Below are positions 1 through 7,027 of a stretch of DNA of 10,648 nt, in pieces. A program made the position numbers and the translations under genes. The first letter of the stretch is position 1, and every line of letters begins with the position of its first letter. The DNA is from Spartobacteria bacterium UBA5019. GTDB taxonomy: Bacteria > Verrucomicrobiota > Verrucomicrobiia > Chthoniobacterales > Terrimicrobiaceae. The stretch spans positions 22,544 to 33,191 of the forward strand of contig DGXZ01000010.1 in the NCBI GenBank assembly GCA_002396485.1, read 5' to 3'. The notes below the pieces were generated by a model. That model had not been told where the DNA came from. It made no database searches and was given only the letters and a program-made list of their open reading frames with translations.

Positions 1-414
1 TTCTGCGGCTACAACATGGGCGACTACTTCACCCACTGGCTCGAAATGCGAAAACACATCAAATATGTGCCCCGCATTTTCCATGTGAACTGGTTCCGCA
101 AAGACTCCGCCGGAAAATTCCTCTGGCCCGGCTTTGGCGAAAACACCCGCATCCTGCGCTGGATGGTCGAACGCTGTCGATTCGGCGCCCACGCGCTCGA
201 AACAGCCATCGGCTGGCTGCCCGACTACCCCGACATCCACATGGACGGTCTCGATAAAACCGTCACTCCTGAGATTTTCTCCGAGGCGCAAAAAATCGAC
301 ACCTCCGAGTGGCACCGCGAACTCCTTCTCCAAGACGAACTCTTCATCAAACTCTACAGCGACCTTCCCAAGGAAATCATCTTCCAACGCGAACTCCTCA
401 TCGCCCGCCTCTAA
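1..414 (+). CDS. pckG: Phosphoenolpyruvate carboxykinase (GTP), C-terminal part
   Basis: The last 137 residues of a protein whose beginning lies left of the window; the frame is open from base 1 to a TAA at 412-414. The segment starting FCGYNMGDYF, then FHVNWFRKD and WPGFGEN, is characteristic of GTP-dependent PEP carboxykinases (about 600 residues), not of the ATP-dependent family. The enzyme interconverts oxaloacetate plus GTP with PEP, CO2 and GDP in the cytoplasm, at the entry to gluconeogenesis. The WPGFGEN stretch belongs to the nucleotide-binding region of the family. The catalytic P-loop and metal ligands should lie upstream, outside this window, so activity cannot be judged. It converges on the M16 peptidase gene, with 16 bp between the two stop codons. 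Recognition is firm; only the missing 5' part limits the call. Confidence 0.95.
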   Translation, partial: FCGYNMGDYFTHWLEMRKHIKYVPRIFHVNWFRKDSAGKFLWPGFGENTRILRWMVERCRFGAHALETAIGWLPDYPDIHMDGLDKTVTPEIFSEAQKIDTSEWHRELLLQDELFIKLYSDLPKEIIFQRELLIARL

Positions 415-430
415 CCGGGGGAGTGTTTTG

Positions 431-1702
431 TCAGGGCGCGAGAAGTTTTTTGATCATGGGCTCGTCGGGGTTGGGGCCTACGACAGCTATGGTGAGGCGG
501 GAGGGATCAAGGATTTCACGGGCGACGGCGAGGATGTCGTCGGGAGTGACGGCACGGAGGCGTTCGTTGACGGTTTCGGGATCGACAATTTTGCCTTGGG
601 CTAGGAGGGACCCACCAAGGCGGGCGTTCTGACTGGAGCTGCGCTCGAGGGACATCCGGTTCGAGCCGATGGTGTATTCCTTGGCGCGGCGGAGTTCGGC
701 TGAGCCGATGGTTTTTTTGCGGAGGAGGTCGAACTGGGCAAGAATGAGGCGGAGGGATTTTTCGAGGTTGCGGCGGTCGAGTCCGGCGGAGATACCGAGC
801 GCGCCACCATCGTTCAAGCTCAGCCAGTGGCTGCTCACGGAGTAGCAGAGTCCACGCTTCTCGCGCATTTCCTGGAAGAGGCGGGAGCTGGCGTTTGCTC
901 CGAGGATGACATTCAGCAGGTGGAGCGCGAAACGGCGTTCGTCGCGATGGCTGAAGGCGGGCAGGGCAAGCGAGAGCTGGGTCTGCTGGATGTCGCGCGC
1001 TTCGGTGACGATGCGGGGGGATTTTTGCCGTGAGGGAAAGGGCTTTGCAGCCGGGGATTTTCCCGTCGGGAGGCCCGAGAGGAGTGCCGTGACTTTTTCG
1101 ACAACCTCATCGTGTTGGATTTTGCCTGCGGCTGTGACGACGGTGCTCGGAGCGTTGTAATGGCTCGAACGATAAGCGCGGAATGCGGAGGCATCCATCC
1201 CCTCGATCGTTTGTAGGGTTCCTGTAATCGGCCTGCCGAGCGGGTGGCCGGCCCACTGGGTGTTTTCGAGGAGTTCCTGAACGCGCGAGGAGGGTTCGTC
1301 CTCATACATGAGAATTTCCTCCGCTATGACGCCGCGTTCGCGGTCGATGTCGCGAGGCGAGAAGCGGGGGTTCATGTAGATGTCGCAGAGGACATCGCAG
1401 ACTCTGGGAAAAAACTCGGCAGCAGCGGTGGCGTAGTAGCAGGTGCGCTCCTCGGCAGTGAAGGCGTTCATGTCTCCGCCGACGCCCTCGACCTCCTCCA
1501 TGATACGTCGCGCGGAGCGGCGCTGGGTGCCTTTGAAAAGCATGTGCTCGATGAAGTGCGAGATGCCATTCAAGCTCGCTGGTTCATGGCGTCCTCCGAC
1601 GGAGGCCCAGATGCCCATCGCGGCGGTTTCGGCATGGGGCATTTCGCAGGTGGCGATGCGAAGGCCGTTGGAAAGCTTCGTGAGGCGCGACTTATTCGCC
1701 AT
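431..1702 (-). CDS. M16 family zinc peptidase (processing-peptidase-like)
   Basis: A 423-residue protein of the pitrilysin/M16 family, the usual length for bacterial M16B members and mitochondrial-processing-peptidase beta-like proteins. The inverted zinc motif HxxEH is intact at residues 49-53 (HFIEH, with His49, Glu52 as the probable base, and His53), and the third ligand is a glutamate about 76 residues on, in the VIAEEI stretch (Glu128 or Glu129). GGDMNAFTAEE downstream of the motif is also typical. There is one catalytic N-terminal domain plus a non-catalytic M16_C-like half. No signal peptide is visible, so a cytoplasmic location is likely. Substrates are unknown; relatives cleave short or unfolded peptides. 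The ATG at 1702 overlaps the upstream hydrolase gene by 11 nt, and no Shine-Dalgarno sequence precedes it, which suggests coupled translation. It is the last gene of the minus-strand run. Confidence 0.93.
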   Translation of the reverse strand: MANKSRLTKLSNGLRIATCEMPHAETAAMGIWASVGGRHEPASLNGISHFIEHMLFKGTQRRSARRIMEEVEGVGGDMNAFTAEERTCYYATAAAEFFPRVCDVLCDIYMNPRFSPRDIDRERGVIAEEILMYEDEPSSRVQELLENTQWAGHPLGRPITGTLQTIEGMDASAFRAYRSSHYNAPSTVVTAAGKIQHDEVVEKVTALLSGLPTGKSPAAKPFPSRQKSPRIVTEARDIQQTQLSLALPAFSHRDERRFALHLLNVILGANASSRLFQEMREKRGLCYSVSSHWLSLNDGGALGISAGLDRRNLEKSLRLILAQFDLLRKKTIGSAELRRAKEYTIGSNRMSLERSSSQNARLGGSLLAQGKIVDPETVNERLRAVTPDDILAVAREILDPSRLTIAVVGPNPDEPMIKKLLAP

Positions 1703-2711
1703 GGGATGGAGTGTGTTTTTTCAAAAAGGCGGTGATGCGGTCTTCGGCGATGGAAGCTCCCCGGCCGAGGAAAACGAGATGTCCATCATCGGGGAAGAGG
1801 AGGAGTTCGGAATTGGGGAGCTTCGACTTGGCGGCTTCGACAGGCGCAACGGGTATCGCCTTGTCCAAACCTCCGTGAACGAGAAGGACTGGTGTTGTGA
1901 TGCTCTGGAAAGGGATTTCCGGAAAAGCGCGGACTTGGAGGAGATCGTTTCGAAGTCCCAGCTCACGTGGAGACATCGGGGAAAGCGAGAGGGCCAAGGC
2001 CCGGAACAGCTCGAGTTGATCGGGATTGTCGAGAACGAGCCCGGCCCAGGACTCGAAGGCTGCGGCATCGCCGAGCGAGGATATGGAAAAAGCGGCCCGC
2101 AGGGCAGCGACGGGGTCGTTTTCTGAAAGACGGGCATAGAGCCAAGATCCGACATCCCCCGTCAGGCGCTCGCCCACAGCCTGTGGGAATGGCACGGCGG
2201 GGGCAGCGGGGGGATTCAATCGGCCCACGGCAGCGCCGACGAAAACAAGGGCGCTCGTGCGTTGAGGGAAGCGGCGGGCGAACTCCAGAGCCGCTGGCCC
2301 TCCCCAGCCGAACCCGAGAACGGAGGTTTGCTCGATGCCGAGACTGTCAAGCAGCTGCGCGGCGGCGTCCGCCTGGTTTTCGGGAGTGATACCGGTCTCG
2401 AGCGGCGTGCGGAGATAGCCTGGGCGGGAGGGCGAGATCACTTGGAAACCTTCATCAACAAGAAACCCGGCCAACGCCGCGCCTTGGTCATAGCCGCCGG
2501 GCGCATCGTGAAAAACCAAGACCGCCGGGCCTTCGCCATGGCGGATGTATTCGATCGGCCCGTTCTTGGTAGCGACTATCTGGGATGCCGAATACAGATC
2601 CACCATTCGTGCGGAGCGCCAGGACTGGAACCAGGCCAGGATGCCGCCCAGCACGAAGAGGGTCAGAACAACGAGAAGAAAAACAGCGCGCGGAAGAAGT
2701 CGGAATTTCAT
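1692..2711 (-). CDS. Membrane-anchored alpha/beta-hydrolase-fold protein with Gly at the nucleophile position
   Basis: A 339-residue protein. I chose the ATG at 2711, 4 nt after the lptG stop, because it gives basic residues followed by a hydrophobic anchor (about residues 9-28); the frame continues upstream to an ATG at 2759, but that part lies inside lptG and would add a non-hydrophobic leader. The rest (about 50-333) follows the alpha/beta-hydrolase order: FHDAPGGYDQG near the oxyanion region (67-77), the nucleophile elbow, VHGGLD with the acid Asp283, and DDGH with His311. The elbow reads LGFGWGGP: residue 135, normally Ser in GxSxG, is Gly (codon GGC, 2309-2307, one base from AGC). Asp and His remain, so this looks like a pseudoenzyme or an enzyme with changed chemistry. 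The anchor suggests the catalytic-like domain faces the periplasm. Its substrate is unknown. It overlaps the M16 gene by 11 nt. Confidence 0.87.
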   Translation of the reverse strand: MKFRLLPRAVFLLVVLTLFVLGGILAWFQSWRSARMVDLYSASQIVATKNGPIEYIRHGEGPAVLVFHDAPGGYDQGAALAGFLVDEGFQVISPSRPGYLRTPLETGITPENQADAAAQLLDSLGIEQTSVLGFGWGGPAALEFARRFPQRTSALVFVGAAVGRLNPPAAPAVPFPQAVGERLTGDVGSWLYARLSENDPVAALRAAFSISSLGDAAAFESWAGLVLDNPDQLELFRALALSLSPMSPRELGLRNDLLQVRAFPEIPFQSITTPVLLVHGGLDKAIPVAPVEAAKSKLPNSELLLFPDDGHLVFLGRGASIAEDRITAFLKKHTPSHGE

Positions 2712-2715
2712 GACA

Positions 2716-3825
2716 TCAGCGTTTTGCAAGGCGGGTGAAAAGCCAGAGCCCAAGACCAAAGAAAACGAAATTTGGCACCCAGATCAGGAAGTGTGGAAAC
2801 GCGGCAGGACTGCCCCGGAAGGTATCCGCCATGAGGATGAAAAAGAAGTAGCTGAAAGCCACGATGAGACTCAGGGCGAAGCCCACGGATGTCTCCTTGC
2901 GGTGGGTTGTGATGCCGAGGGGAATGGCGATGAGGGCAAAAGCGATACACGAGAGCGAGGTCGAGAAGCGCTTATTCAGTTCCACGAGCATTTCCTGCCG
3001 CTTCTTGCCCTCGGCTTGTGTGTAGGCGGTGTAAAGATCCAGAAGCGTGTAGGAGCTGAGGCGGCGGTTGCTTTGGAATTCCTTGAAAAACTTATCGAGG
3101 GCGAGTGGGAACACGCCCTCCTTCATCACGATGCCTTGGTGGATTTTTGAGAAGTCCTCGCTGGCTTTCGCATCGCGCTGTTCGAAACGGGCATCGAACA
3201 GTTTGAAAAGAAGGCGCGAGTTTGCCGTGTCCGGAGTGAGCGCGCCCTCCTTGGCGAAGATCATCTTGGAAACACGCGACTCGTCATTGAGCTCAAAGAC
3301 CAGAATGTTCCTGAGTTTTTCACCGTCTTTTCCACCCACATAGACACGGCGGTCGGGGAAGGCATCCACCACCTCGTCGGCCCGGAAGAGCGCGGCGGGA
3401 TTGCTCGTGGCCATATCCACCACAGCCCGGGTCATCGCCTGTTCGGCGCGGGGAGCGACCTCGATGTTGATCCAGAAACAGATAAGGGTGAGAATGACAG
3501 CGATCACAAAAACCGGGGCGCTCACGCGGGGAATGCTCACGCCATTTGACTTGAGCGCAATCAATTCGCTGTCGGCGGACATGCGGCCGAACACCAGGAG
3601 AATGGCTGTGAGAAATCCCCACGGAATCGTAAAAGTCAGGGAAAATGGCAACACCAGAGCCATGAAGCCGAGGACTGTGAGAATCGGAACATCCGGGTTG
3701 TTCACCAAAATATTCAGCAACTCGCGGAAGATATTTCCTAGAACCAGGACCAGGCTGAGAATTAGGACGCCAAGCCCCGCCGTGACAAGAATGCCTGTGG
3801 CGACATGGCGGTCGATGATTTTCAT
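2716..3825 (-). CDS. LptF/LptG family permease (LPS export, YjgP/YjgQ)
   Basis: A 369-residue inner-membrane protein matching the LptF/LptG family in length and layout. It starts MKIIDRHV, much like LptG. Hydrophobic segments lie around residues 12-32, 50-80 and 103-122, followed by a large periplasmic beta-rich region (about 125-280) and three more helices (about 295-365). SELIALKSNGVS after the second membrane segment matches the family's conserved cytoplasmic loop that contacts the LptB ATPase. With LptB and its LptF/LptG partner it would extract lipopolysaccharide from the inner membrane and pass it to LptC. I cannot decide between LptF and LptG from one copy, so no symbol is given. The gene lies 18 bp after accA, with no Shine-Dalgarno sequence, and its stop is 4 nt before the hydrolase ATG. 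Confidence 0.9.
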   Translation of the reverse strand: MKIIDRHVATGILVTAGLGVLILSLVLVLGNIFRELLNILVNNPDVPILTVLGFMALVLPFSLTFTIPWGFLTAILLVFGRMSADSELIALKSNGVSIPRVSAPVFVIAVILTLICFWINIEVAPRAEQAMTRAVVDMATSNPAALFRADEVVDAFPDRRVYVGGKDGEKLRNILVFELNDESRVSKMIFAKEGALTPDTANSRLLFKLFDARFEQRDAKASEDFSKIHQGIVMKEGVFPLALDKFFKEFQSNRRLSSYTLLDLYTAYTQAEGKKRQEMLVELNKRFSTSLSCIAFALIAIPLGITTHRKETSVGFALSLIVAFSYFFFILMADTFRGSPAAFPHFLIWVPNFVFFGLGLWLFTRLAKR

Positions 3826-3843
3826 CAGGCGGCGGTCGGGCTC

Positions 3844-4800
3844 TTACTCCTCGAAGACACCCATCTTGCGGAATTTGTCGTAGCGCGCACGGAGGAGTTT
3901 ATCGACAGGAGTTTTGAGCAGGGCCTGGAGTTCTTTGGAGATGGCGGATTTGAGGTTTTCAGCAGCCTGCACGGGATCGCAATGTGCGCCGCCGGAGGGC
4001 TCGGGAATGACCCCGTCGACGAGGCCCATTTTAAGAAGGTCGGGCGAGCTGAGCTTGAGAGCCTCGGCCGCTTCGGGAGCGTGTTTGCGGTGTTTCCAGA
4101 GGATGGCGGCGCAACCTTCGGGACTGATCACAGAGTAGTAGGCATTCTCAAGAATGAGGACACGGTCGGCAACTCCGATACCGAGGGCACCGCCTGACCC
4201 ACCCTCGCCGATCACCACGGAAACAACCGGCGTGCGGAGAGCCATCATGTCGCGGATGTTCACGGCGATCGCCTCGGCGATGTGCCGCTCCTCGGCACCC
4301 ACACCCGGATAGGCGCCGGGGGTGTCGATGAGGGCGACGACGGGAAGACCGAATTTCTCAGCCAGCCGCATGAGGCGAAGAGCCTTGCGATAGCCTTCGG
4401 GGTGGGGGCTGCCGAAGTTGCGAAGGAGGTTTTCCTTCATGTCGCGGCCTTTTTGCTGGCCAATGACTACGCATCGGATGCCATCAATCGACGCCAGTCC
4501 ACCGGGCATGGAGGCATCGTCGCCGAACAGGCGATCGCCCTTGAGTTCGACAAAATCTGTGAATGCCATCCGCACATAATCCAAAAAGAAGGGTCTAGCA
4601 ATATGACGGGAAATCTGAACGCGCTGCCAAGCGCTGAGGTTGCCGTAAATCTGACCACGCATCGATTCCAGCTTGTTCTGCATGCCGCGAATCTCGCCGC
4701 CGAGGTCGATATTTCTGTCTTCGGACTGTTTTTTCAGTTCCTCAATCTTCTGCTCGAGCTCAACGAGGGGCTTTTCAAAATCCAAGGTCTGCTTGTTCAT
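3844..4800 (-). CDS. accA: Acetyl-CoA carboxylase carboxyltransferase subunit alpha
   Basis: A 318-residue protein, almost the same length as the E. coli subunit (319). The N-terminal helical part (about 1-60) opens with a family-typical LDFEKPLVELEQKIEEL, followed by a crotonase-type carboxyltransferase domain. IDTPGAYPGVGAEER and GEGGSGGALGIGVADRV are the glycine-rich segments that form the oxyanion and carboxybiotin-binding surfaces. With AccD (not in this window) it moves the carboxyl group from biotin-BCCP to acetyl-CoA, giving malonyl-CoA, the first committed step of fatty acid synthesis. The ATG at 4800 lies 7 bp after the stop of the LysM gene; lptF/G follows 18 bp downstream. No residues appear to be missing. 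The position next to an LPS permease and near plsC fits a lipid and envelope supply role. Confidence 0.97.
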   Translation of the reverse strand: MNKQTLDFEKPLVELEQKIEELKKQSEDRNIDLGGEIRGMQNKLESMRGQIYGNLSAWQRVQISRHIARPFFLDYVRMAFTDFVELKGDRLFGDDASMPGGLASIDGIRCVVIGQQKGRDMKENLLRNFGSPHPEGYRKALRLMRLAEKFGLPVVALIDTPGAYPGVGAEERHIAEAIAVNIRDMMALRTPVVSVVIGEGGSGGALGIGVADRVLILENAYYSVISPEGCAAILWKHRKHAPEAAEALKLSSPDLLKMGLVDGVIPEPSGGAHCDPVQAAENLKSAISKELQALLKTPVDKLLRARYDKFRKMGVFEE

Positions 4801-4807
4801 GGGCGCG

Positions 4808-5653
4808 TTATTTGATGGTGACAGGTGTGCCCGACTTCACGAGGGCATAGATTTCGTCGAAATCCGAGGGACTGAGAACGATTCCGGATGGAGTCGGCGG
4901 CATTGATCCATCTGCCGCCGGAGCGGGCGGGGTGCGAAGGACAACATTGCCGGGATTGATGAGAACCGTGCGTTCGGCTTCGGCGTAGTCTTTTGCCCCG
5001 AAGGCCACACGGGCCTCGCCTTTGCGGGCGATGCGGTCGACAACCTTCGCTTCAACTTCACCCTTGGCCGCCTGACCGGTGAGAGTCATGGAAACGGCGG
5101 GATATTCCTTGAAAAATGAACCCGCATTCATGAGGGAAACGGTGGAACCGGCGCGGTCGATCACGATGGCGGTGTCAACAACGGGAATCACCAATTGCTG
5201 ACCGATCTGAAGGTTTATGGAGGTCATTCCATTCGACCAGTAGATCAACTCGGAGTTGGTTTTGAACTGGGATTTGATGCGGTCCAGAGAATCGCCTTTT
5301 TTCACCGTGTAGAGGGTGTTTGAGGGAGTCGCGACGGGATCACGGAAGAGGTCCAGGTTGATGCGGCCGAGCGCGGCGCGGGCTTCGGCGGCTTTGGGAG
5401 AGTCGGGGTAGGTGCTCAGATGGGCTGCGATGGCATCACGCGCCTCCACAGTATTCTTCGCGAGGACCGGCTTGAGGGAATCGTAGGCGGCCAAGGCCGG
5501 ATGGGGAGTTGGCGCGGGAGTTGGTGTCGGTGCGGCGGTCTGCTCTACGTAATCGAGTTTTTTCTCTTTGTAGTAGAGTTCGTAGATGAAGTAGCCGCTC
5601 CCACCCAGGATGCCAGCTACGAGAAATAAAATCGTGAGTGCTTTGATGAACAT
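4808..5653 (-). CDS. Membrane-anchored LysM protein with a degenerate L,D-transpeptidase-like C-terminus
   Basis: A 281-residue protein. Residues 5-26 form a single hydrophobic anchor; a Thr-Pro linker (PTPTPAPTP, 42-50) follows, then a helical segment (about 57-103) resembling a TPR-like repeat. A LysM domain spans about 114-157 (LYTVKKGDSLDRI to GQQLVIP), which should bind peptidoglycan. The remainder (about 160-281) resembles a YkuD L,D-transpeptidase: an early strand pair (AIVIDRAGSTVSLMN, then FFKEYPAV) and a closing DFDEIYALVKSGTPVTI. Where active enzymes carry SHGCIRM, this one reads TPSGIVL, and the protein contains no cysteine at all, so cross-linking activity is not expected. A structural wall-binding role is inferred. 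The gene follows a 51-bp gap and lies 7 bp before accA. LysM is firm; the YkuD relationship is pattern-based and less certain. Confidence 0.85.
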   Translation of the reverse strand: MFIKALTILFLVAGILGGSGYFIYELYYKEKKLDYVEQTAAPTPTPAPTPHPALAAYDSLKPVLAKNTVEARDAIAAHLSTYPDSPKAAEARAALGRINLDLFRDPVATPSNTLYTVKKGDSLDRIKSQFKTNSELIYWSNGMTSINLQIGQQLVIPVVDTAIVIDRAGSTVSLMNAGSFFKEYPAVSMTLTGQAAKGEVEAKVVDRIARKGEARVAFGAKDYAEAERTVLINPGNVVLRTPPAPAADGSMPPTPSGIVLSPSDFDEIYALVKSGTPVTIK

Positions 5654-5666
5654 GATTCGTCGGCAG

Positions 5667-5696
5667 ATGCTATCCGCTGCGCTCTGGAAATGAAAA
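5667..5696 (-). promoter_or_regulatory. Possible weak promoter for the LysM-accA-lptF/G part
   Basis: The 51-bp gap between the 174-residue gene and the LysM gene is the largest after the first gene of the run. On the minus strand it holds TTTTCA (5696-5691), an 18-bp spacer and TAGCAT (5672-5667), each matching 4 of 6 bases of the sigma-70 consensus, with the -10 box about 13 bp before the LysM ATG. Matches this weak arise by chance. It would divide the minus-strand run into two transcripts, or add an internal start. No terminator hairpin is visible in the gap. Confidence 0.25.
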
Positions 5697-5704
5697 CCCC
5701 GAAA

Positions 5705-6229
5705 TCAGGCGAGGCCGCGGCGTTTCCATTCCGCGACATTTTCGCCCGCCGAGCGCTGGATCATTTCCATTGAAAACTTCAGCAAGCAAACCTCCCAGAC
5801 ATCGTCCACGCCGGCGATGAGGGCACGGAACGGATCGTCACCATTTTTCATCTCCTCTTCCATGCGGGCGACCGCCTCGTCGAATGGCTCGTGGACAAGT
5901 TTCTCGGAGAGGTCGGTTTTGCGGAATTGAAATCCATAGCGCAGAACGCGGGCGGCAGAGGGATTCGCTTCCAACCAATCTGCAAAATCCCGCGCCTCCT
6001 CACCAAATCCTTCGAGAAGGACCTTGCTGAAATGCGTGGGTGAAAGAATGCGCGGGCGCTCAGCCTCGATCGTGCCGGAGCGGATGCGCACCGTCTCGAC
6101 CTCGTCGAGCGGCTCTGTGACGAGCGAAAAATGAAAGCGCGTGGTGCCAAACGTCTCGATGGCGCTCTGTGGCGTCACGACCACGCGGGTATTCTCCATC
6201 GCGTATTGGAAATCATGCTCCTTGAACAT
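5705..6229 (-). CDS. Conserved-looking protein of unknown function, 174 residues
   Basis: I do not recognise a named family. The protein is soluble and acidic, with no signal peptide or membrane segment. The N-terminal third (about 6-75) looks like a mixed strand region with the notable stretches ENTRVVV, ETFGTTRFHFSLVTE and EAERPRILSPTHFSK; the rest is mainly helical (EEARDFADWLE, DEAVARMEEEMKNGDDPFRALIAGVDD and a C-terminal EWKRRGLA). It feels like a small lineage-specific protein of Verrucomicrobiota, but this is from memory of similar openings and cannot be checked here. The ATG at 6229 was chosen because it gives the longest frame beginning 34 bp after the microprotein stop; Met11 (6199) is an alternative. 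Neither has a clear Shine-Dalgarno sequence at the right distance. Codon use is like that of its neighbours. It follows the plsC group and precedes the 51-bp gap. Confidence 0.82.
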   Translation of the reverse strand: MFKEHDFQYAMENTRVVVTPQSAIETFGTTRFHFSLVTEPLDEVETVRIRSGTIEAERPRILSPTHFSKVLLEGFGEEARDFADWLEANPSAARVLRYGFQFRKTDLSEKLVHEPFDEAVARMEEEMKNGDDPFRALIAGVDDVWEVCLLKFSMEMIQRSAGENVAEWKRRGLA

Positions 6230-6263
6230 CGTCTGAAACTACTTCGCCAAGCGTGTTATTCAA

Positions 6264-6416
6264 TCAATTAGCAGAAGCCCCCGGACGAACGATGACCTCG
6301 ACAGCGATTTTTGCGGGGGGCAGCGTGAATCGCAGGACGAGCAGGACGATGTAAAGCAACACAACAGCGGCTGCGAGCAAGGGGAGAGGAGAGGAGGCTC
6401 GGCCAGTGGAAATCAT
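6264..6416 (-). CDS. Small single-span membrane protein, 50 residues
   Basis: A short open frame I found by reading the minus strand between plsC and the 174-residue gene. Its ATG (6416-6414) shares ATGA with the plsC stop TGA (6415-6413), the same junction found at the three preceding gene borders; this is the main argument that it is translated. The product begins MISTGRASSPLP, has one hydrophobic helix at about residues 11-32 (rich in Leu, Val and Ala), a basic Arg29 at its end, then a short tail ending RPGASAN, with TGA at 6266-6264. There is no lipobox and no clear cleavage site, so a single-span inner-membrane protein is likely. Arginines near both ends of the helix leave its orientation open. 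Function is unknown. The stop lies 34 bp before the next gene. Short length means chance cannot be excluded. Confidence 0.62.
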   Translation of the reverse strand: MISTGRASSPLPLLAAAVVLLYIVLLVLRFTLPPAKIAVEVIVRPGASAN

Positions 6417-7027
6417 GGGAGCTTCAAAGCGGCGATGGAATCCATGACGCGATTGCTGAGCAATTGATAGGTCTCGCGGGAGGTGTTGGAGATTTCCTCC
6501 GCACTAAAATGGATCGGCTCGCCGATGACCACGGTGATCTGGGAAAGCTGGAAGTGGCGGGCATTTTTCGGGAAGGCTTCGTACGCGCCGAAGATTCGCA
6601 TGGGCAGCACAGGGGCGCCGGTTTTTGCGATCACCAGCCCGATGCCCGCACGGGCTGGCTGGAGGTCGCCATCGAGTGAGCGTGTGCCTTCTGGAAAGAG
6701 AAGCACGGCATTGCCCTCCTTCACTTTTTTGATGACCTCGCGCAGAGCGGACATGTCGTTCCCGTCACGCTCCACCGGGATCACATTCATCGCAGGAAAA
6801 AGAGGGCCGAAGAACGGCCATTTCAAGAGCGTTTTCCGCGCGAGATAAAAAACGCCACGGCGGCTGCAAATGCCAGCCAGCGGTGGATCGAAGAAGCTGG
6901 AGTGGTTCACCGCGATGAGAAGCGGACCAGACTCCACCATGCGCTCGGGGTGGATGACTCGCATGGAAAAAATCATGCGGGCGAGGAGCTTCGCCAGATT
7001 GTAAAAAATATTATAAACGATCGTCAT
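6413..7027 (-). CDS. plsC: 1-acyl-sn-glycerol-3-phosphate acyltransferase
   Basis: A 204-residue member of the PlsC/LPLAT family, at the short end of its usual length. Motif I, HxxxxD, is intact as NHSSFFD (His42 and Asp47, the catalytic pair). GVFYLARKTLLKWPFFG and IPVERDG match motif II and its surroundings, FPEGTRS (111-117) is motif III, which binds glycerol phosphate, and VLPMRIFGA is the motif IV region. It has an amphipathic, hydrophobic N-terminus (about 3-24) for association with the inner membrane. It acylates lysophosphatidic acid to phosphatidic acid, the precursor of all phospholipids. Its ATG overlaps the cmk stop as ATGA (7027-7024), and its stop overlaps the microprotein ATG in the same way. 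The cmk-plsC pair also occurs in other bacterial phyla. Acyl-donor type cannot be told from sequence. Confidence 0.93.
   Translation of the reverse strand: MTIVYNIFYNLAKLLARMIFSMRVIHPERMVESGPLLIAVNHSSFFDPPLAGICSRRGVFYLARKTLLKWPFFGPLFPAMNVIPVERDGNDMSALREVIKKVKEGNAVLLFPEGTRSLDGDLQPARAGIGLVIAKTGAPVLPMRIFGAYEAFPKNARHFQLSQITVVIGEPIHFSAEEISNTSRETYQLLSNRVMDSIAALKLP

Noticed and set aside
403..418. CCCG-loop-CGGG hairpin across the pckG stop as a terminator
   Set aside because: The stem is only 4 bp with an 8-nt loop, and only a short T4 run follows several bases later; too weak to call.
1443..2126. 227-codon plus-strand frame opposite the M16 and hydrolase genes
   Set aside because: It spans the junction of two well-supported minus-strand genes and shows no family features; it is a GC-driven shadow.
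2712..2759. Upstream start of the hydrolase at 2759
   Set aside because: It lies within lptG and adds a non-hydrophobic leader before the membrane anchor; the ATG at 2711 sits just after the lptG stop.
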